From positions 52,768 through 116,767 of the forward strand of contig NZ_BOPH01000113.1 in NCBI RefSeq assembly GCF_016863655.1: a stretch of 64,000 nucleotides of DNA, in the 5' to 3' direction. The notes under the pieces were generated by a model, which ran no database searches, had not been told where the DNA came from, and saw only the letters and a list, made by a program, of their open reading frames with translations. Of this stretch, positions 23,322-31,806 are shown in pieces. The stretch is from Virgisporangium ochraceum. Its GTDB lineage: Bacteria; Actinomycetota; Actinomycetes; Mycobacteriales; Micromonosporaceae. The translations under genes and the position numbers were made by a program. Position 1 is the stretch's first letter. Each line of letters starts with the position of its first letter.

Positions 23322-24110
23322 TCAGAAGAACATGTTGCGGCGCTGGGCGGCCTGGCGGACCCACCCGTCGACCTGCTGGGCCCAGTCGACGCCGTCTGCG
23401 TCGTGGTGACCCACCTGGAAGTGGCTGATCGAGTCCGACCCCGACGACAGCAGCCCGCCGCGCTTGTCGAACTCCAGGATCACGTCGACGCCCTGCGGGT
23501 TGGCGACGAACGTCACCTCGACCTCGTTGATCTTGCTGGCGTACTGCGGCGCCGCGTACAGCTCGATCTCCTGGTAGAACGGCAGCGTCTGGCGGACGCC
23601 GCGCAGCTGACCGCGCTCCAGGTCGGCCGACTTGAACCGGAACCCGACCCGGGCGAAGCCCTCCAGGATCTTCTCCTGGATCGGCAGCGGGTACACGTTG
23701 ACCGCGTCGAGGTCGCCCTTGTCGAGAGCGCGGGCCACCTCCAGCTCGGTGCGCAGACCCATCGTCATGCCGTGCATGTGCTGGCCGAACACCTCGGTGA
23801 TCGGGGTCTCCCACGGCACCGCGAACTGGAACGGCACCTGCAGCGGCTGCTGGGCCGCGAGCTGGAAGGTCCCCGTGACCCGCTGACGCTGGAACGCCAC
23901 CGTCGAGTCGTACTCGCCGTCGTCGGTCTCGACCTCGACCTTCGTGACCAGGGCGAGCTCGACGTACTCGATGGTGACGTCGTGGTCGCCGCCCTGGATG
24001 TTGACATTGCCCTCCAGCGCCAGCCCGGGCCGCGTGTTCGGGTTGGTGAGCACGGTGTCGACCGAGGGACCACCCACGCCGAACGCCTGCCGTAAACGTC
24101 TGAAGACCAC
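23322..24110 (-). CDS. Spo0M-like sporulation/arrestin-fold protein, 262 aa
   Basis: The protein fits the SpoOM family: an N-terminal VFRRLRQAFGVGGPSVDTVL, then two beta-rich arrestin-like lobes with GNVNIQGGDHDVTIEYVELAL and a VPFQFAVPWETPITEVFG block. The C-terminal helix ends with two phenylalanines. In Bacillus Spo0M influences sporulation and cell division; in actinobacteria the family is common but little studied. The start is GTG at 24110. It converges with the VOC gene with 16 bases between stops. Confidence 0.83.
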   Translation of the reverse strand: MVFRRLRQAFGVGGPSVDTVLTNPNTRPGLALEGNVNIQGGDHDVTIEYVELALVTKVEVETDDGEYDSTVAFQRQRVTGTFQLAAQQPLQVPFQFAVPWETPITEVFGQHMHGMTMGLRTELEVARALDKGDLDAVNVYPLPIQEKILEGFARVGFRFKSADLERGQLRGVRQTLPFYQEIELYAAPQYASKINEVEVTFVANPQGVDVILEFDKRGGLLSSGSDSISHFQVGHHDADGVDWAQQVDGWVRQAAQRRNMFF

Positions 24111-24371
24111 CGGATCGCACTCCCTTCAGGTGGCGCGGGAGTCGCTGCCACCCTGTCCGGGCAGATGGTAACCATCCCTGTCGCCACCTGCGCCGGGAAG
24201 CCGGTCAGGCGATCGGATGCCGGATCCGGACTGTTCGGCCGGCCCGCTCCGGCCACGTGCAGTGGCCGATCTTGGACGCTGCCGGTAAAATCGAGGAAAT
24301 CGGACGAGTGCCTGCCGCGTCGCAGCAGCGTGATCATCGCTATCCTCGGGCATACTCCCGGGTACCAAACC
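24111..24371. other. Intergenic region upstream of rbpA without a gene
   Basis: The 342-bp gap between Spo0M and rbpA has lower GC than its flanks and no convincing ORF. Its distal part contains the rbpA promoter. The proximal part must contain the Spo0M promoter. I see no other defined structure in it. Confidence 0.5.
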
Positions 24372-24399
24372 GGGAATCGATCCGGCCTGCGGTGTCGTT
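24372..24399 (+). promoter_or_regulatory. Sigma-R-type promoter of rbpA
   Basis: GGGAAT (24372-24377) is followed, 19 bases after the GGAAT core, by GTT (24397-24399). This agrees with the actinobacterial SigR/SigH (thiol-oxidative stress) consensus GGAAT-N18/19-GTT. rbpA is a known SigR target in Streptomyces coelicolor. Confidence 0.65.
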
Positions 24400-24452
24400 G
24401 CAACCGGTGAACCCGTCTGACCTGCACCACTACCCGAAGGGGAAGATCGTCC

Positions 24453-24797
24453 ATGGGCGAGCGCATGTTGCGCGGAAGCCGCCTCGGAGCCGTCAGCTAC
24501 GAGTCCGACCGCAACACCGAGTTGGCTCCGCGGCAGACCCGCGAATACCTGTGCGCCAAGGGCCACCGGTTCGAGGTCCCGTTCGCCGTCGACGCTGAGG
24601 TACCCACCACCTGGGAGTGCAAGTTCGACGGCAGCGTCGCGCGTCTGATCGACGGCAACGAGCCCGAGCAGAAGAAGGCCAAGCCTCCGCGCACCCACTG
24701 GGACATGCTGCTGGAGCGCCGCTCGATCGCCGAGCTCGAAGACATCCTGAACGAACGCCTGCAGGAGGTCCGCACCCGGCGAGGCCGCGCCTCCTAG
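24453..24797 (+). CDS. rbpA: RNA polymerase-binding protein RbpA, 114 aa
   Basis: RbpA is an actinobacterial general transcription factor that binds the housekeeping sigma factor and stabilises open complexes. The sequence shows the N-terminal tail MGERMLRGSRLGAVSYE, the core domain with CAKGHRFEVPF and WECKFDG (zinc-binding in Streptomyces RbpA, where a CxxxH/CxxC set is used), the basic linker KKAKPPRTHWDM and the sigma-interaction helix with ERRSIAELEDILNERL. The length is normal for the family. It is preceded by a SigR-type promoter and followed by a strong hairpin terminator, so it is monocistronic. Confidence 0.95.
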   Translation: MGERMLRGSRLGAVSYESDRNTELAPRQTREYLCAKGHRFEVPFAVDAEVPTTWECKFDGSVARLIDGNEPEQKKAKPPRTHWDMLLERRSIAELEDILNERLQEVRTRRGRAS

Positions 24798-24827
24798 CAC
24801 GCTGCAGACCAGCGCTGCATCACGTCA

Positions 24828-24868
24828 GCCGCCCCGCACCCCGGACAACCCGGACCGCGGGGCGGCTT
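24828..24868 (+). terminator. rbpA terminator
   Basis: A stem GCCGCCCCGC pairs with GCGGGGCGGC across a short C/A-rich loop, followed by TTCA. The position, about 30 bases after the rbpA stop, is right for an intrinsic-type terminator. Confidence 0.75.
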
Positions 24869-24889
24869 CACGTGTGCACCCAGGACCGT

Positions 24890-25204
24890 TCATGATCGCC
24901 TTTTGAGAGCCTGCTTGGGAGCTGGGCGATCGCCCGAGCCGGGCCGCGAGGGTCACTCACCGTGGCATCGTCCGGGCGGCCCGGCATCGGTGATCAACTT
25001 CTCTGGAACGAACGTGAAGTCACGCTGCACTTTTCTTCCAGAAAAGCTGATCACCCCGGAGTACCGGGTCGTTGAATCCGACCGAACCGGACGCCGATGT
25101 TCCGGCGGACCGGCTGCGGCAACCATCGGGGTGACGCTGCGCGATAGCCGCGTGCGCAATCCGCCGCCGCACAGCTCAAACAGGCTCTCAAAAGGCGATC
25201 ATGA
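24890..25204. mobile_element. 315-bp MITE-like element with 24-bp perfect terminal inverted repeats
   Basis: The 24 bases at 24890-24913 (TCATGATCGCC...) are the exact reverse complement of 25181-25204. Inside, a second inverted pair of about 19 bases (GGTGATCAACTTCTCTGGA near 24989 and its near-complement ending at about 25060) flanks a short loop. The interior has lower GC than the flanks and no coding capacity of note. Perfect long termini with a small non-coding interior fit a miniature inverted-repeat transposable element. It lies between the convergent rbpA and fxsA genes and reaches to or into the fxsA terminus region. No clear target duplication is visible. Confidence 0.65.
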
Positions 25205-25227
25205 GCGACGGACGCGGGCCGGCCGTT

Positions 25228-25746
25228 CTACCGCGGGGGCAGGATCTCGCCCTCGATCGCCGCCGCGGGTTCGGCGGGCTTGTCGGCCGGCCGGTCGGCG
25301 GTGGGCTCGCGCACCGGGTCCCGTTGGACGGTGACCCGACGCGGCCCGAACACGCCGTTCGCCGCCACGGCGGTGAGCTGACGCTCGACGACCCGCTCGG
25401 CGAGCCGGGACGCCGTCCGCCGCACCGGCGGGATGAGCAGCACCAGCCCCACCACCGCACCCACGAAGCCGGCCAGCAGCACCAGCATCGCCGCCCCGAA
25501 CGAGGTGGCGGCGTCGGTGCCCTCGCGGCCCGGCGGACGGCCGGAGTCGACCGCGGCGCGGAACTGCCGCCAGCCGATGCGCCCCGTGCGGCGCACGAGC
25601 AGGTAGCCGACGACGTACTTGACGATCAGCAGCCCGATCGTCCAGGCCGGGCCGAGCTGCCACACGACCAGGCCGAGCACCACGAGCTCGACGAGCACAC
25701 CGAGGACGCCCAGGATCCCGAGCGTCGCCAGCCACCGCCTCAACAT
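25228..25746 (-). CDS. fxsA: FxsA-family membrane protein, 172 aa
   Basis: Three to four hydrophobic helices are seen (about residues 8-30, 33-50 and 78-105) with GWRQFRAAVDSGRPPG between them, matching the FxsA/YtzA cytoplasmic-membrane family. The C-terminal tail is charged and Pro-rich. In E. coli FxsA overexpression relieves F exclusion of phage T7; its normal role is unclear. It is the third gene of the lnt-ppm-fxsA operon, starting 9 bases after ppm. The rbpA-fxsA-ppm order is common in actinobacteria; here a MITE-like element separates rbpA and fxsA. Confidence 0.85.
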   Translation of the reverse strand: MLRRWLATLGILGVLGVLVELVVLGLVVWQLGPAWTIGLLIVKYVVGYLLVRRTGRIGWRQFRAAVDSGRPPGREGTDAATSFGAAMLVLLAGFVGAVVGLVLLIPPVRRTASRLAERVVERQLTAVAANGVFGPRRVTVQRDPVREPTADRPADKPAEPAAAIEGEILPPR

Positions 25747-25755
25747 GAGGACAAC

Positions 25756-26534
<779 letters not shown>

Positions 26535-26538
<4 letters not shown>

Positions 26539-28169
26539 TGCTCCTCCTCGGTCTTCGCACGTCGCCTGACGAGCGCCGCGGCCACGAGTGCCACGAGTGC
26601 TCCGGCGACGAACAGGTACTCCGGCCCGGCACCGAGCCGTGTCGCAAGAGTACGACGGTTATCGATATGTAGCTCGCGGATGACGACGGCCGCCGTGAAG
26701 AACGACGTTGCACCGTATACCCGCCCGTGGGCGTCGACAAATCCGGAAACACCAACGGTGGACGCCATCAACGCGTCGCGGCCGTGCTCGACCGCCCGCA
26801 GCCGCACCATGGCCAGCTGCTGCTCGGCCTCGGCGACGTTGAACGTGGCGTTGTTGGTCTGCACGGCGAGGATCTGCCCGCCGGCCAGCACCGTGTCGCG
26901 GACGATCCCGTCGTACGCGACCTCGAAACAGATGACGTCGCCGATGCGGGCCGGCCCGAGCTGCAGCACCCCCGGCCGGTCGCCGGCGGCGAAGTCGCGA
27001 CGCACCAGGTCGACCTTGTCGGTGACCTTGCGCGCCAGCGACCGGAACGGCACGTACTCCGCGAACGGCACCGGATGCTGCTTGATGTACCGCTCGCCGG
27101 GTCCGGTGGACGGGTGCCACACCTGCCCCACGTTGATGATCTTCTCCGGGTCGGCGGCCTGCCCGAGCGTGCCGACCAGGATCGGTGCGTCGACCGCGTC
27201 GGCCGCCTCGCTGATCAGGCGCGCGGCGTCGGGGTTGCGCAGCGGGTCGATGTCGGACGCGTTCTCCGGCCACACCACCAGGTCGGGCTTCGCCGCCTCG
27301 CCCGCCGCGACGCGTCGCGCCAGCTCCAGCGTCCCGTTGACGTGGTTGTCGAGGACGGCCCGGCGCTGCGCGTTGAAGTCGAGCCCGAGCCGCGGCACGT
27401 TGCCCTGCACGATCGCGACGGTCACCGCCCGCCCGCGCGGCGCCGTCGTGGGAACGGCCAGGCCCGCGACCACCGTGAGCACCGCGGCGCCCGTCACGGC
27501 CGCCGCGCGCTTGAGGGAGGACGCGGTGAACCCGGCGCGTCCGGTACGGGAACCGGGGGCTGTGAAGATCATGAAGAGAGCGACCAGCAACCCGCCCACC
27601 AGCGCCGTGGCGAAGGTGACCAGGGGCGCCCCACCCACGGCGGCGAACCCGAGCAGCGGCGAGTCGCCCTGGCTGAACGCCAGGCGCCCCCACGGGAACC
27701 CGCCGAACGGGACGCGGCCGCGCAGCGCCTCCTGCAGCGTCCACAGCACGGCGGTGACCGGCGCGATCAGCCACGGCCGCCGGACCACCAGCGGCGAGGT
27801 GTACGCGGCCGCCGCACCCTGCGCGGCGAGGTAGGCGGCCTGCAGGCCCGACAGCAGCAGCCACGGCATGCGACCGGCCTGCGTGCTGGTCCAGGTGAGC
27901 ATGACCCCGAACAGGATCGCCCCGGTGAGGAACCCGAGCGCCGCCCCCGACCGAGTCCGCCGCCCGTGCGTCGCCAACGCGAACGCCGCGACACCGACGG
28001 GGGCGAGGAACCACAGGTCGTGGGGCGGGAAGGCGAGGATCAACGCGACCGCGGCGGCCACGGCGAGCAGCACCGGACGCAGCCTGACGAGTACGGACCT
28101 GCCCCGGCTACGCGGGGACTCCCGTTCGTCGGGTCCTTCGTTGGCGGGGCGGGCAGCCAGCACCGTCAC
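26535..28169 (-). CDS. lnt: Apolipoprotein N-acyltransferase, 544 aa
   Basis: Lnt adds the third acyl chain to lipoproteins. About six to seven helices cover residues 25-225, followed by a nitrilase-fold domain with WPENASDIDP (catalytic-region Glu), YIKQHPVPFAEYVPFR (Lys) and GDVICFEVAYDG (catalytic Cys), and a last transmembrane helix near the C-terminus. I chose GTG 28169, which has GGGAGGGCGGGAC upstream; the frame opens 21 codons earlier. It is first in the lnt-ppm-fxsA operon. In several actinobacteria this protein is fused to or partners Ppm1. Confidence 0.92.
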
Positions 28170-28774
28170 GTCCCGCCCTCCCCCTGTGCACTCAGGTCCA
28201 CTCGCATAACCGGTCCAATTGTGCCGGCGCATGGATCACGCCGGCGTATCGGGGAAGGCCCGAACCGGCCGCGAACCTGTAGGTTCTCCCAGCTTGGGAC
28301 CCGGTTCACACAGACTGCACACGGAATCGGGGCGCGACTGGTGTATTCCAGCCGCGCCCCGCGGTTCCAGGCCCCTCGACGGCCGGTGGGGCAGGGACGA
28401 GCACCCGTGATCTTCGTTCCGACCCGGTACGTGCCGGCTGCACGCCTCAGGCCGTTGTCTACTGACCACGCGACCCTGCCCGACACCGAAGAGCACACCG
28501 ACCCGCCGCACCCCGCCGACCCCCGCCCGGCTCCAGGGCCGCAGCAACCGGCCTGGCTGGCCGGGCGCCGCCCTGACGGGCGAAAGGGGCGAAGCAGACC
28601 GACGCCGCTCGCCGTTGTAGGACCCAACGACGGTACGCGCCCACCCCCGATGCCTGTCAAGCCGATCCCCACACGCGAAACCCGCTCCACTACACAGCCC
28701 CGGCCGCCCTCACGCACCCCCGTACACAGGCCCTCGCGCGCCCGCCCCAGCCCGCGCCCGCGCGCCCCGTTCAT
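28170..28774. other. Long intergenic region without a convincing gene
   Basis: About 600 bases separate lnt from the next repeat. ORFs exist on both strands but none shows the codon third-position pattern of the surrounding genes, and none gives recognisable protein. The first 200 bases should hold the lnt promoter. The end is very C-rich. A non-coding RNA cannot be excluded. Confidence 0.45.
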
Positions 28775-28854
28775 GCGCTGATCTTGCACTCGCGGCCCCC
28801 GACAAAGCGCCATATGAACGGACTTATCGGCGGCCACAGGTGCAAGATCGACGC
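28775..28854. repeat. Palindromic intergenic repeat, copy 2 (80 bp)
   Basis: GCGCTGATCTTGCA (28775-28788) pairs with TGCAAGATCGACGC (28841-28854) with two mismatches. Pairing continues with GCGGCC against GGCCAC inside. The loop contains ACAAAGCGCCATATG. It shares arms and layout with the copies at 6181 and 63908. Confidence 0.75.
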
Positions 28855-28936
28855 GAAAGGAGGACCTGGGCGGCTGGGAGGGCGGGTCGCCAGGGCAGGC
28901 GCCGGGTGCGCAGGAGACCGGGGCGGGGACGGCGGG

Positions 28937-30286
28937 TCAGGCGGGGTGGAGGAGGTGGGCGCGCAAAAGGGTGGCGGCGGCTTCCGGGTGGTCGGGGGCC
29001 AGCAGGCCGGCCGGGGCCAGGACGTACGACGTGTCCACCGCCAGGCGGGGGGCGCGGGGCACCGACCAGCCGCCCGCGAGGTCGCCGGTCACGGCGGCCA
29101 GCACGGACCGGGCCCGGTCCGGTGGGGCGTGGCGGAGCACCCCGCCCGACCCGATCACCAGGGACACCTCCCGCAGGTCGCGGCCGCCCCGCCGGACGCC
29201 GGCGGCCACCGCCTCGCCGCGGGCGTGGCGTCGGACGGCCACGATCGCCGCCAGGGTGGCCAGGGGCAGATCCGTACGGGGATCGGCGGGGCGGCCCGGA
29301 TCGGCGGCGGAGGCATCGGCCGCCGCGGCCAGGTCGGCGGCCAGGTCGGCGGCCAGGTCGGCGCCCGGGTCCGCGCCCGGGTCGGCGGGCGCCGGGATGC
29401 GTTCGGCGGCAGCGGCCTCGATGACGCCCGTCGCCGACCAGCGCACCCCGAGGTCGCCCTCGACGGTGCGGCCGTGCCAGGCGGTCCCGGCGACCTCCGG
29501 GTCGGGACCGGTGGGCGCCACCACCGAGTAGACGTCGGTGGTGGCGCCGCCCACGTCGACCACGAGCAGGCCGCTGCCCGGATGCGCCCGCGCGAGCAGT
29601 TCCACGCCGGTCAGCACCGCGTCGGGGGTCGCCGCCCGCACGAGCGACGCGAACCGCCTCCCGCGCGACAGCCCCTTGCCGCCGATGACGTGGCGCAGGA
29701 ACACGTCGCGGATGGCGGTCCGGGCCGGGCCGGGGCGCAGGTCGCCGACGCGGGGCAGGACGTTGTCGCAGGTCACGAACGGCGTGTCACGCAGGGCCCG
29801 CGCCGCGTCGGCGGCGGCGTCGGCGTTGCCGGCCAGCACGACCGGGCGCCGCCAGCGGGCCGCGCCGAGGCGGGTGGCGTTGTGCAGCAGGGTGTCGGCG
29901 TCGCCGCCGTCGGTGCCGCCGACGAGCAGGACCACGTCGGGACGGGCCGCGCGCAGCGCCCGCACGCCGTCGGTGGACAGGCGACCGGCGGTGACGTGGA
30001 CCACCCGGGCGCCGGCCGACAACGCGACCCGGCGCCCGGCCTCGGCGCTGACCAGGGCCTCGTAGCCGACGACGGCCAGCCGCAGCCCGCCACCGGCGGA
30101 CGAGCACACGTAGGTGAGGTCGGGCGTGAGGCCCGTCGCGCGGACGGCGACGTCGAGACCGTGCAGCACATCGGTCGACGACGTCGTCGGGTGCGACGCC
30201 GCCGCGAGCAGCTCCCCGCTCGTCACGTCGACGACCGCCACCTTCGTGTAGGTCGAGCCGACGTCGACGCACGCTGCGCGGGTCAC
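28937..30286 (-). CDS. MutL/GlmL-like reactivase for a B12-dependent aminomutase, 449 aa
   Basis: The N-terminus ACVDVGSTYTKVAVVD is an ASKHA (actin/Hsp70-like) phosphate-1 loop. LLVGGTDGGDA at about 122-132, LVVDVGGATTDVYSVV at about 220-235 and a late LVIGSGGVLRHA follow the MutL family known from glutamate mutase and amino-acid aminomutase loci. Such proteins are thought to reactivate adenosylcobalamin mutases by exchanging damaged cofactor. It lies directly after kal, with GTGA overlap, so its client is most likely KamDE. A tandem 12-bp repeat (29327-29362) encodes a DLAA run in a non-conserved linker. Confidence 0.8.
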   Translation of the reverse strand: MTRAACVDVGSTYTKVAVVDVTSGELLAAASHPTTSSTDVLHGLDVAVRATGLTPDLTYVCSSAGGGLRLAVVGYEALVSAEAGRRVALSAGARVVHVTAGRLSTDGVRALRAARPDVVLLVGGTDGGDADTLLHNATRLGAARWRRPVVLAGNADAAADAARALRDTPFVTCDNVLPRVGDLRPGPARTAIRDVFLRHVIGGKGLSRGRRFASLVRAATPDAVLTGVELLARAHPGSGLLVVDVGGATTDVYSVVAPTGPDPEVAGTAWHGRTVEGDLGVRWSATGVIEAAAAERIPAPADPGADPGADLAADLAADLAAAADASAADPGRPADPRTDLPLATLAAIVAVRRHARGEAVAAGVRRGGRDLREVSLVIGSGGVLRHAPPDRARSVLAAVTGDLAGGWSVPRAPRLAVDTSYVLAPAGLLAPDHPEAAATLLRAHLLHPA

Positions 30287-30654
30287 CCCGCGGGAACGAC
30301 CACGGTGCCGGTCGCGACGACCGCGACCAGCGGGGGGTCGAGCACGCGCGACGCCGACGCCGACACCTCCGGCTGGCGGCGGCAGTGCACGACGCAGGTG
30401 AACTCGACGCGGCGGCTGCGGGTGCCGACGCGGGTGACCGACGCGGTGACCTCGACGACGTCGCCGGCGTAGATCGGCTCGTTGAAGCGGATCTCCTCGT
30501 AGCCGGCGAACAGGCCCTCGTCGCCGTCGGTGCGGATGCACAGTTCGGTGGCGGCGTCGCCGAACAGGCCCAGGGCGTAGGCGCCCTCGACGAGGTTGCC
30601 GGCGTAGTGCGCGTTGGCGACGTAGCGGCGGTGGGTCACGGTCGTACCGATCAC
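30283..30654 (-). CDS. kal: 3-aminobutyryl-CoA ammonia-lyase, 123 aa
   Basis: A small hot-dog-fold protein matching Kal of the lysine fermentation pathway, which removes ammonia from L-3-aminobutyryl-CoA to give crotonyl-CoA. VTHRRYVANAHYAGNLVEGA near the N-terminus, the GDEGLFAGYEEIRF stretch and VYAGDVVE-like PIYAGDVVEVTASV segment are typical. Length agrees with the family. Both ends are coupled by GTGA overlaps: its start to the kamE stop and its stop to the MutL-like start. The neighbourhood makes this assignment much stronger than the sequence alone. Confidence 0.82.
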   Translation of the reverse strand: MIGTTVTHRRYVANAHYAGNLVEGAYALGLFGDAATELCIRTDGDEGLFAGYEEIRFNEPIYAGDVVEVTASVTRVGTRSRRVEFTCVVHCRRQPEVSASASRVLDPPLVAVVATGTVVVPAG

Positions 30655-31385
30655 GTGCGCTCCTTGACGGCGTGGATGAGATAGGACGCGACCTCGCGGG
30701 GGGTCGTGCCGCGGCTGAAGATCCGGTCGACGCCGAGGTCGCCGGCCATCGTCTCGTCGAAGCGGGGACCGCCGACGACGAGCAGCGGCCGCCGCCCGGC
30801 CGGGTACGACTCGCGGAACGCCGCCGACATCTCGCGGGTGTTGTGCAGGTGCGCGTCCTTCTGCGTGACGACCTGACTGACCAGCACCGCGTCGGCCTTC
30901 TCCGTGCGCGCGGCGGCGACGAGGTCGGGCACGGTGACCTGCGCGCCCATGTTGACCACGCGCAGCTCCCGGTAGTACTCCAGGCCCTTCTCCCCCGCCA
31001 CCCCCTTGACGTTGAGGATCGCGTCGATGCCGACGGTGTGCGCGTCGGTGCCGATGCACGCCCCGACGACGACGAGCTTGCGCCGCAGGCGCTTGCGCAC
31101 CAGCGCGTTGACCTCCTTGGCGGCGAGCAGCGGATAGTCCCGCTCGACGACCGTCACCGCCGCCAGGTCGACGAGGTGCGACACCCGCCCGTAGACGACG
31201 AAGAACGTGAACCCGGTACCCATCTGCTTGGCGTGCACCAGCATCGCCGGGTCGAGGCCCATCTTCGCGGCGAGCTGCAGCGCCGCCCCCTCGGCCACCT
31301 TGTCGTGCGGGACGGGCAGGGTGAAGCTGACCTGCACCATCCCGTCCCCGGTGGTGTCCCCGTACGGGCGCACGTACTCACTCAT
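30651..31385 (-). CDS. kamE: Lysine 5,6-aminomutase beta subunit, 244 aa
   Basis: KamE carries the cobalamin- and PLP-binding elements of the enzyme that turns L-beta-lysine into 3,5-diaminohexanoate. The base-off B12 motif DAHTVG is at residues 114-119 with axial His116. The Schiff-base lysine is Lys127 in NVKG, exactly 11 residues after the His, the same spacing as His133/Lys144 in the Clostridium enzyme. A Rossmann B12 domain follows with VGGPRFDETMAGDLGVDRIF. ATG 31385 overlaps the stop of the decayed rloB reading frame (ATGA). It should pair with KamD at 33182-34732, from which a 1.8-kb insertion separates it. Confidence 0.93.
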   Translation of the reverse strand: MSEYVRPYGDTTGDGMVQVSFTLPVPHDKVAEGAALQLAAKMGLDPAMLVHAKQMGTGFTFFVVYGRVSHLVDLAAVTVVERDYPLLAAKEVNALVRKRLRRKLVVVGACIGTDAHTVGIDAILNVKGVAGEKGLEYYRELRVVNMGAQVTVPDLVAAARTEKADAVLVSQVVTQKDAHLHNTREMSAAFRESYPAGRRPLLVVGGPRFDETMAGDLGVDRIFSRGTTPREVASYLIHAVKERT

Positions 31386-31806
31386 GAGGCGCGGATCCTT
31401 TCGACCAACTGCCACACGTTGGTGGAGGGGTTGGTGGTGTACGCCGTACCGGTCGGGTCGAGCCGGCGGCCGCGTGCGACCGCGGCGTCGACCCCGTCGC
31501 GGTAGGCGCCGAAGTTCTGCGGGCGAGCGCCACGGCTCGTGTCAGGTCGAACTCGTCGACGTCGGTGACGCACCAGACCTCGTCGAAGGCTCCCGGCTGA
31601 CGGTCACGGTGACCGGCGGCGCGGCGCACGAGGCGCTCCGGATCGGCGCCTTCCGCGACGAGGCGGACACTGACGGCGTTGTTCCGGTGCTCGAGTCGCA
31701 GCGCGTCGAGGTATTCAGGCTCCGTCCGAACGCCGCCGCAGTAGACGAGCGCCGTGTGCTTCGCCTGGCGGACGCCCGGTCTGCGGGTCGGTGGGTTACG
31801 CGGCAT
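31382..31806 (-). pseudogene. RloB-family protein gene, internally deleted and frameshifted
   Basis: From ATG 31806 the frame gives an RloB-like N-terminus: KHTALVYCGGVRTEPEYLDAL, VRLVAEGADPERLVRRA and DEVWCVTDVDEFDLTRAVALAR. At about 31515-31525 the homology jumps to another frame, which reads NFGAYRDGVDAAVARGRRLD and NPSTNVWQLVERIRAS and stops at 31384. Intact RloB proteins are about 200 residues; here about 65 central residues, including the usual SNPCFE-type block, are gone. The ATG overlaps the end of the ATPase gene by 11 bases. RloB occurs beside AAA15 ATPases in restriction and phage-defence islands, so this is a dead or crippled defence partner. Confidence 0.72.

Noticed and set aside
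24903..25334. 143-codon ORF through the MITE-like element
   Set aside because: It crosses both inverted repeats and enters fxsA antisense; there is no coding signature.
28937..28975. Tandem arrays as CRISPR
   Set aside because: No run of regularly spaced repeats with unique spacers exists anywhere in the window; the repeats found are palindromes or short in-gene tandem repeats.
29327..29362. Three 12-bp tandem repeats in the MutL-like gene as a regulatory site
   Set aside because: They are in frame and encode an Asp-Leu-Ala-Ala run in a non-conserved linker; ordinary slippage in a coding repeat explains them.
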